Of a stretch of DNA of 43,500 nt, positions 39,170 to 43,500 are shown piece by piece. The notes under the pieces were generated by a model that was given only the letters and a program-made list of their open reading frames with translations, was not told the DNA's origin and searched no databases. The first letter of the stretch is position 1. Each line of letters opens with the position of its first letter. Where the stretch lies: contig NZ_JQDZ01000050.1 of assembly GCF_000764205.1 (NCBI RefSeq), positions 1-43,500 of the forward strand, given 5' to 3'. Source of the DNA: Thalassotalea sp. ND16A. GTDB taxonomy: Bacteria; Pseudomonadota; Gammaproteobacteria; Enterobacterales; Alteromonadaceae. A program made the position numbers and the translations under genes.

Positions 39170-40444
39170 ATGCTAAAAGAACGAAAACCTCTAAACGCAG
39201 CGACAATTAAAGCAATGAAGCACGAAGATAAAGATCTGTCGGATATAGAGGAAAATGAAGGTTTACGCGTATCTTGTGCTAAAGCAGGCACTAAAACATT
39301 TTGTTATCGATATAAAAGCCCTATCACTAATAAATTATGTCAAATTAAAATTGGTCGATTTCCTTCTATATCACTAGCTGAGGCTAGAGTGAAATTGCAA
39401 GAGTTAAAAGTAATTCGCAATGATGGTCGTTGTCCCGCCAGTGAACAAAAAAAAGCTAAAAAAGATAAAGCTATAATTGAGGAAAAACTGTCATCAAGAA
39501 TGACAGTTGCTGATGTTATAGAACTTTACTTATCTCAGTATATCGAAGATCGTAGAGTGGACGGTAAGATCATCGCAGGAGCGAGAAAGCAAAAAGGCCA
39601 AGATGAAACTAGAAGAACACTTTACTGTGATGCAGTAAAAGAGTTGGGTGGTCGATATGCTGAGGAGGTTACTCGAAAAAATATCGTTAATATGATCATG
39701 GGAATAGTTGCACGAGGCTCAAATGTCCAAGCTGGTAACGTTCTGAGAGAATTTACAGCAGCTTATGAATATTCTATTGGACTTGATAAATTTTCCGATG
39801 AATTTGCTAACCCTGCATTGTTAGCAAAAAATAGCCTTCGTCAGGCAAAGGTTCGTCTGACTTCAAAGAGAGCAACTCGCGTTTTTTCTGACAATGAATT
39901 ATCCAAATTTTTGAATTGGCTACCTAGCTCTGCTTTTACTCAAACGCAAAAAAGAATTCTTAGGTTTACACTTTGGACAGGTTGCCGTACAGGGGAGGTC
40001 TGTGAGGCAGAATGGAGTGACATTGATTTAAATAAGGCAACATGGCACCTCAAAGCGACAAAAACGGATGTTGAAAGATATGTTCAATTATCAAAACAGG
40101 CGATTGATTTTTTGAGACAACTTCGTTTAGAAACAGGTAAGTATCTTTTTCCCTCGTTTAAAACCAAATTGCCTATTCAGCAAAAATCCATCACTGAGCA
40201 AGCATGGCTAATGCGCAGGGATGAAAAAATGCTTGATATAGAGCATTGGGTCCCTCACGATCTTCGCCGTACAGTCAGAACAGGTTTATCTCGATTAAAG
40301 TGTAGAAGTGAGGTTGCTGAGGCTGTACTGGGGCATGCTCGTTCAGGTATCGAAGGCACATATGATTTACATAAATATGAAGAAGATTGTAAAGAATGGC
40401 TGCAAAAATGGGCTGATCATATGGATCAATTAATTACTAATTAA
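39170..40444 (+). CDS. P4-type tyrosine recombinase / island integrase
   Basis: Site-specific recombinase that would integrate and excise the island. In this 424-residue protein the N-terminal DUF4102-type arm-binding domain covers about 1-90, the core-binding domain about 110-215, and the catalytic domain about 235-410. The active-site set is complete: R273 (TGCRTGE), K298, H363 and R366 (HDLRR), H389 (LGH), and nucleophile Y398 (GTYDLHKY). AAGGA lies 9 nt before the ATG. It is divergent from mutS. The repeats at 39015-39073 lie in its promoter region. No frameshift or missing residue, so it should be functional. The target site is not evident, and I see no excisionase next to it. Confidence 0.93.
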   Translation: MLKERKPLNAATIKAMKHEDKDLSDIEENEGLRVSCAKAGTKTFCYRYKSPITNKLCQIKIGRFPSISLAEARVKLQELKVIRNDGRCPASEQKKAKKDKAIIEEKLSSRMTVADVIELYLSQYIEDRRVDGKIIAGARKQKGQDETRRTLYCDAVKELGGRYAEEVTRKNIVNMIMGIVARGSNVQAGNVLREFTAAYEYSIGLDKFSDEFANPALLAKNSLRQAKVRLTSKRATRVFSDNELSKFLNWLPSSAFTQTQKRILRFTLWTGCRTGEVCEAEWSDIDLNKATWHLKATKTDVERYVQLSKQAIDFLRQLRLETGKYLFPSFKTKLPIQQKSITEQAWLMRRDEKMLDIEHWVPHDLRRTVRTGLSRLKCRSEVAEAVLGHARSGIEGTYDLHKYEEDCKEWLQKWADHMDQLITN

Positions 40445-40894
40445 ATTTTTGATGTGGATGTTTGTGTCGAAAGTACAGGTTAAATTTCATTTTTAATCGT
40501 AAAACTGGGTTAAGTTACCTCATTTTGGCGCATAGATATATTTATGGAGTATACTCCATTAGCTTATGATTTGACTGAACTATTCAGGAGACTATACAAG
40601 AAATCAACAAGGACACTGATCTGCTCTCTATAAAACGGACAGCAAAATCTAGCTAAAGATGAAGTGTCTGTCAAAGTGCAATAATCCAAGATGAACTTGG
40701 AAGTATTCAAATGACTTCAAAATAGCCACCGTTCAATTAAGTTTTGTTGCTGATATCATAATCACATTTATCTTTGATCTTTGATCTTTTATATTTATAA
40801 ATCGCAAATATATACGATTAATTGCTTGTATTCCCAAATAAATAAGATTATTGTTATTCAGATAGCAATATTCGTACAAATTTAGGAATTGATA
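40445..40894. other. Intergenic region, integrase to hip operon
   Basis: No intact gene is visible in 450 nt. It contains a perfect 16-bp palindrome ATGGAGTATACTCCAT (40544-40559), a possibly decayed short reading frame starting there, three tandem ATCTTTG-type heptamers (40770-40790), and the dyad at 40850-40869 before hipB. The hip promoter should be in the AT-rich last 100 bases, but no clean hexamer pair can be named. Confidence 0.5.
40850..40869. promoter_or_regulatory. Candidate HipB operator
   Basis: ATTGTTATT and GATAGCAAT (7 of 9 positions match as inverted repeats) are separated by two bases, ending 25 nt before the hipB start. The place and size suit an operator through which the antitoxin represses its own operon. 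This is inference from symmetry and position only. Confidence 0.35.
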
Positions 40895-41203
40895 ATGAAA
40901 CGTGAACTAAATGAAGCCTTGAGAGCAGTCAAGGAAGCAGAGCTTCTTCTTATGAAAGCATCAAAAGAAGCCGCTGCATCTAAAGACTTATTCAAATTGA
41001 CTGAATTAAATGACTGTGTTGATGACTTTTGTAAGAAAACGCCTTCAACTAAAGGCGAGATTTGTCTCCTTGCTGATATTTCATCGTCAACGCTCACAGC
41101 AGCACTGAAAAACCCAGAAAAAGCCACGATGACTACCATTTCATCTATTGCATCGGTGATTGGCTTAGAAATCTTAATAGGGCGTCACAATGGATCAGTT
41201 TAG
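40895..41203 (+). CDS. hipB: HipB-like HTH repressor/antitoxin component
   Basis: First gene of a three-gene operon read as HipBST. The 102-residue protein has a helical, charged N-terminal part (about 1-50, including LLLMKASKEAAASKD) and a C-terminal HTH region at about 52-97 (TKGEICLLADISSSTLTAAL...TMTTISSIASVIGLEI) of the Xre/lambda-repressor type. I start at ATG 40895 because AGGA lies 7 nt before it; a TTG two codons upstream adds only two residues. It overlaps the next gene by 14 nt, so translation is coupled. In the E. coli O127 system HipB represses the operon and boosts HipS neutralisation. The order of the two parts differs from classical E. coli K-12 HipB, where the HTH leads. Confidence 0.75.
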   Translation: MKRELNEALRAVKEAELLLMKASKEAAASKDLFKLTELNDCVDDFCKKTPSTKGEICLLADISSSTLTAALKNPEKATMTTISSIASVIGLEILIGRHNGSV

Positions 41204-41549
41204 ATCCCCTACGCCTAACCGTATAGGTTATGTCTATTGCAACAATCATTTTGCTGGTGTGCTTACCGAATTTAGCGACTTAAAACAACAAAGCTATACG
41301 TTTGAATATGATGCTGTTTATTTAGATTTTGGTACTCCGATTGGGTACCGTTTTGCATTAACTCCTGACAAGTTTGAGTTTGATACTTTTCCCACCTTTT
41401 TTGCTAATCTCATTTCTGAAGGTTGGTTACGTACCCACCAAGCCAACAAAGCACGGCTTGATAAAGCCGACTCTTTCGGTTTGTTGTTAGAGAACGGAAA
41501 AGAGTTAATTGGTGCGATTAGTGTATTAAAAAACAAAATTAAGGAATGA
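41190..41549 (+). CDS. hipS: HipS-like antitoxin (free-standing HipA N-subdomain 1)
   Basis: The 119-residue protein corresponds to the N-terminal subdomain 1 of HipA, encoded alone. Typical blocks are FAGVLTEFSD, YTFEYDAVYLDFGTPI, and FFANLISEGWLRTHQA, then DSFGLLLENGKELIGAISV. W79, in SEGWL, matches the position of the tryptophan that in E. coli O127 HipS inserts into the HipT active site. It overlaps hipB by 14 nt. Its TGA stop overlaps the hipT ATG (ATGA), with AAGGA just before, so this is coupled translation of separate genes. The alternative, a HipA broken by frameshift, is disfavoured because HipT has its own ribosome site and N-terminus. Confidence 0.85.
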   Translation: MDQFRSPTPNRIGYVYCNNHFAGVLTEFSDLKQQSYTFEYDAVYLDFGTPIGYRFALTPDKFEFDTFPTFFANLISEGWLRTHQANKARLDKADSFGLLLENGKELIGAISVLKNKIKE

Positions 41550-42547
41550 CCATGTTTTGTAAAGGCGATTTACGGAATACGAAAGAAAAAGAACTGCATC
41601 ATGGTTTTTCTACGTCTCACCTCAAAGGGATGTACCAACAATCAGAGCCTGTCTCAGTAAAGGGAACCTCGGACTCGTTTGATGAAATGGTGGTGGACCA
41701 TACAACTGGCACCTCTATCTCAGGCGTCCAACGTAAAATGTTTATGACCCTAGAAAACAATGTTTTAGTGCCCAGTAACCAAGGCGAATACATCGTAAAA
41801 CCCACACCAAAACATTTTCCTCAGTTAGCAGAAAATGAACACGCCATCATGAAGATAGCTGAGCGGTTAAAAATAAAGGTCGCAAAGTGCTCAGTGGCGC
41901 CTTTTGAAGATGGTGAGTTGGCGTATGTGACAAAACGATTTGATTTAACATCAACAGCAGGTATTAATTTCTTCATTGAAGATGGCGCTAGTATTTGTGA
42001 TGTTCACCCCTTGAATAAGGGTAGCGATGCGCTGTCTTATGAAACGTGTATAAAAACCATGGTAAAGGCGTGTGGTGGTGCTACTGCCATTGCAGCTCAA
42101 GCCGTAAAACTTGTGTTATTTTCTTATATTGTGGGAAATAATGATTTGCATTTAAAAAACTTTTCACTGCAACGCAAGCCCTCAAGCAAAACGCATATCA
42201 TGGACGGATTCACGCCCCTATACGATGTACTCAGCGTAGCGCCATATCCTGAGTATGATACGGTGTATTTATCATTATCTTTATTGGAGATTGAAACGGA
42301 AGGTGACTTTAGCTCAAGTCATGACGTTTATGGGTATTACACGCAATATGATTTTATTTTGTTATTAGGGGCGTTAGGGATTAAACAGCGAGTAGCTGAA
42401 AAAGTGATCATGAACTTTACCGATGATCTTCAAAAAGCAGCAACTGAAGTCATCGCTTATTCATCCCTTGATGATAAGCTTAAAACGATCATCATGAAGC
42501 GTATTAATGATCGCTGTATATCTATCAAACAACCGATCTTATATTGA
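41546..42547 (+). CDS. hipT: HipT-like Ser/Thr kinase toxin (HipA family lacking subdomain 1)
   Basis: A HipA-fold kinase; E. coli O127 HipT phosphorylates tryptophanyl-tRNA synthetase and stops growth, but the target here is unknown. In this 333-residue protein a short N-terminal part (FCKGDLRNTKEKELHHGFS) replaces HipA subdomain 1. The Gly-rich loop is T-S57-I-S59-G-V-Q-R-K, matching the S57/S59 autophosphorylation pair of HipT. Other kinase residues visible: K85 in YIVKP, the AENEHA glutamate, KRFD, catalytic D200 in GNNDLHLKN with N205, and Mg-binding D227 in LYDVLSVAPYPEY. The active site looks complete. It follows hipS with an ATGA overlap. Confidence 0.88.
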   Translation: MTMFCKGDLRNTKEKELHHGFSTSHLKGMYQQSEPVSVKGTSDSFDEMVVDHTTGTSISGVQRKMFMTLENNVLVPSNQGEYIVKPTPKHFPQLAENEHAIMKIAERLKIKVAKCSVAPFEDGELAYVTKRFDLTSTAGINFFIEDGASICDVHPLNKGSDALSYETCIKTMVKACGGATAIAAQAVKLVLFSYIVGNNDLHLKNFSLQRKPSSKTHIMDGFTPLYDVLSVAPYPEYDTVYLSLSLLEIETEGDFSSSHDVYGYYTQYDFILLLGALGIKQRVAEKVIMNFTDDLQKAATEVIAYSSLDDKLKTIIMKRINDRCISIKQPILY

Positions 42548-42703
42548 TAGAGGCATCACATGATTATTACTCGACTAACAAGCACCACAGAGCCTGTCTG
42601 ACAGCGCGGTTATTACTAACTTTAACTTGGTCTGCCTTGTTAGGTGGACTCGAACAGTGGATAGTTAGCCCTGAAGTTTAAACCTTACAATGTGTTTTTT
42701 ATT

Positions 42704-42737
42704 AGGTGTAAACCTCGTTTACAAACCTCAGTTTTTT
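42704..42737 (+). terminator. Possible terminator of the hip operon
   Basis: GTAAAC and GTTTAC pair around CTC, extended by AGGT/ACCT with a small bulge (42704-42728), and TTTTTT follows at 42732-42737. It lies about 155 nt past hipT. The stem is short and AT-rich, so confidence is limited. The 577-nt gap 42548-43124 otherwise holds the tandem repeat and the IS end, and no gene. Confidence 0.35.
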
Positions 42738-42957
42738 GCCGAACCACCCCACCTAATCATCTAAGGATTGCTGTTAAGAGTGCCCTAATGGGGAGGGATT
42801 TAGTTAGATCTTTTTAAAACTAAAATGGCAGTCTTGTAAAGGCTTCCAGAGCACAAGTAGTATGTTCTAAGCTGCGATGATACTTAATATTTTCTTTGCT
42901 ATAAACGTATCAATCTAGGTCACTAATTATATAGCATACTAAATAGAGTCGTCCACC

Positions 42958-43093
42958 TTAGTAAAGTTCCCCTAAGTGGAGTCGGTGTTTTTGAAGAATA
43001 GGGGAGTTCAACTTGGCAAAAGTCTCCTAAGTGGAATCGGTGTTTTTGAAGAATAGGGTAGTTCAACTTGGCAAAAGTCTCCTAAGTGGAATC
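42958..43093. repeat. 55-bp tandem repeat interrupted by an IS end
   Basis: Units at 42958-43012 and 43013-43067 are similar (the first is more diverged). A third begins at 43068 and is identical to the second through base 43093, where the match stops and the IS3-type end TGACC starts. Units contain CCTAAGTGGAATCGGTGTTT and end AGTTCAAC. Confidence 0.85.
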
Positions 43094-43500
43094 TGACCTG
43101 GTCAACCAAATTCAGTCACCCCAGTTAAGCAACCATATCTAAATTGTTTATCATCGCTTCAAAGTTATTTGGACTTTGGTAATCCAGATAAGAATGTAGG
43201 CGACGACTGTTGTACCACATTGTTATGTAATTCAATATATCTTGCTGAGCAGCATAGCGTGTTTGATAATTGCGCCAATGAACTCGTTCTTGTTTCAAGC
43301 TGCCAAAGAAACTTTCTGCAACGGCATTATCCCAGCAGCAACCTTTTTTACTCATACTACCAACAAAGCCATGCGATTTAATTAGCTTTCTGTATTTGTG
43401 GCTAGCATATTGAACGCCTTGATCAGAGTGAACGATAAGACCTGCTTTGGGTTGTCGCTGCCAAATAGCCATAGTTAATGCATCACAAACAAGATCGGCT
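43094..43500 (-). mobile_element. IS3-family insertion sequence, right end (partial, runs off window)
   Basis: The element end TGACCTGGTCAACC starts at 43094 (TG-type terminus as in the IS3 family). The transposase on the minus strand ends 31 nt inside. The other end and orfA are outside the window. The precise junction with the third tandem unit supports 43094 as the boundary. Confidence 0.75.
43125..43500 (-). CDS. IS3-family transposase OrfB, C-terminal part
   Basis: C-terminal section of an OrfB (InsF-type) DDE transposase with the rve integrase core. Visible: IVHSDQGVQYAS, holding the second catalytic Asp, KKGCCWDNAVAESFFGSLK with the catalytic Glu, then RVHWRNYQTRYAAQQDI and the usual C-terminal YNSRRLHSYLDYQSP. 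The frame stays open to the right edge (residues ADLVCDALT before the Met at 43472), so the gene continues outside; the Met is internal, not the start. The visible part has no frameshift or stop, so the element may be active. Confidence 0.93.
   Translation of the reverse strand, partial: ADLVCDALTMAIWQRQPKAGLIVHSDQGVQYASHKYRKLIKSHGFVGSMSKKGCCWDNAVAESFFGSLKQERVHWRNYQTRYAAQQDILNYITMWYNSRRLHSYLDYQSPNNFEAMINNLDMVA

Noticed and set aside
41190-42547. A single hipA gene broken by a frameshift
   Set aside because: The second frame has its own AAGGA site and ATG, an ATGA overlap, a distinct N-terminal segment and intact motifs, matching the known separate HipS and HipT.
42560-42660. Small genes after hipT (for example the 13-codon frame at 42560)
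   Set aside because: Frames are very short, lack ribosome sites and match nothing recognised.
43169-43381. Plus-strand open frame of 70 codons
   Set aside because: It is the antisense shadow of the IS3 transposase.

Overview
The window is a chromosomal segment of a gammaproteobacterium. Gene order, protein character and the AT-rich base composition (by eye) point to the marine Alteromonadales, most likely a Colwellia/Thalassotalea-type organism; this placement is inference from recognised families, not from a search. About 39 kb is core chromosome with little free space, and the last 4.5 kb is an accessory island that runs off the right edge.

Layout. (1) 280-4530: slyD and ygfZ on the minus strand, then sdhE-ygfX (plus) and nadB (minus). 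(2) 4922-14316: a long plus-strand run of envelope-stress, translation and RNA-processing genes: rpoE-rseA-rseB-rseC, lepA-lepB-rnc-era-recO, pdxJ and acpS. (3) 14334-21733: barA (minus), divergent from rlmD, then relA and mazG, covering global signalling and nucleotide stress. (4) 21734-25175: a looser, repeat-rich stretch between mazG and pyrG, which are close neighbours in E. coli. It holds a MITE-like element, a secreted orphan protein, a two-fold repeated orphan protein flanked by two 266-bp direct repeats, and yjbQ. (5) 25176-28421: pyrG and eno, each followed by a good terminator, with a 53-bp tandem repeat between them. (6) 28956-36179: an orphan gene, then the tightly overlapping ftsB-ispD-ispF-truD-surE-pcm-yqaA set, nlpD and rpoS. 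(7) 36344-38899: mutS, convergent with rpoS.

The island (about 39,000 to the right edge) starts immediately upstream of mutS with a P4-type tyrosine integrase. Its probable promoter lies inside an inverted repeat. Next comes a three-gene operon that I read as a HipBST tripartite toxin-antitoxin system: an HTH repressor, a small free-standing HipA N-terminal subdomain as antitoxin (HipS), and a HipA-like serine kinase lacking that subdomain (HipT). After it lie a 55-bp tandem repeat and the 3' end of an IS3-family element inserted into that repeat. HipBST is a known architecture, but this is the most interesting system in the window.

The non-coding space is rich in repeats: two MITE-like families with terminal inverted repeats (plus solitary ends of both together upstream of pdxJ), a heptamer-based repeat family with GCTACGAGC and GCCCGTAGC arms, a 266-bp repeat with an internal large inverted repeat, and two tandem arrays. 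No rRNA, tRNA or CRISPR array was seen.
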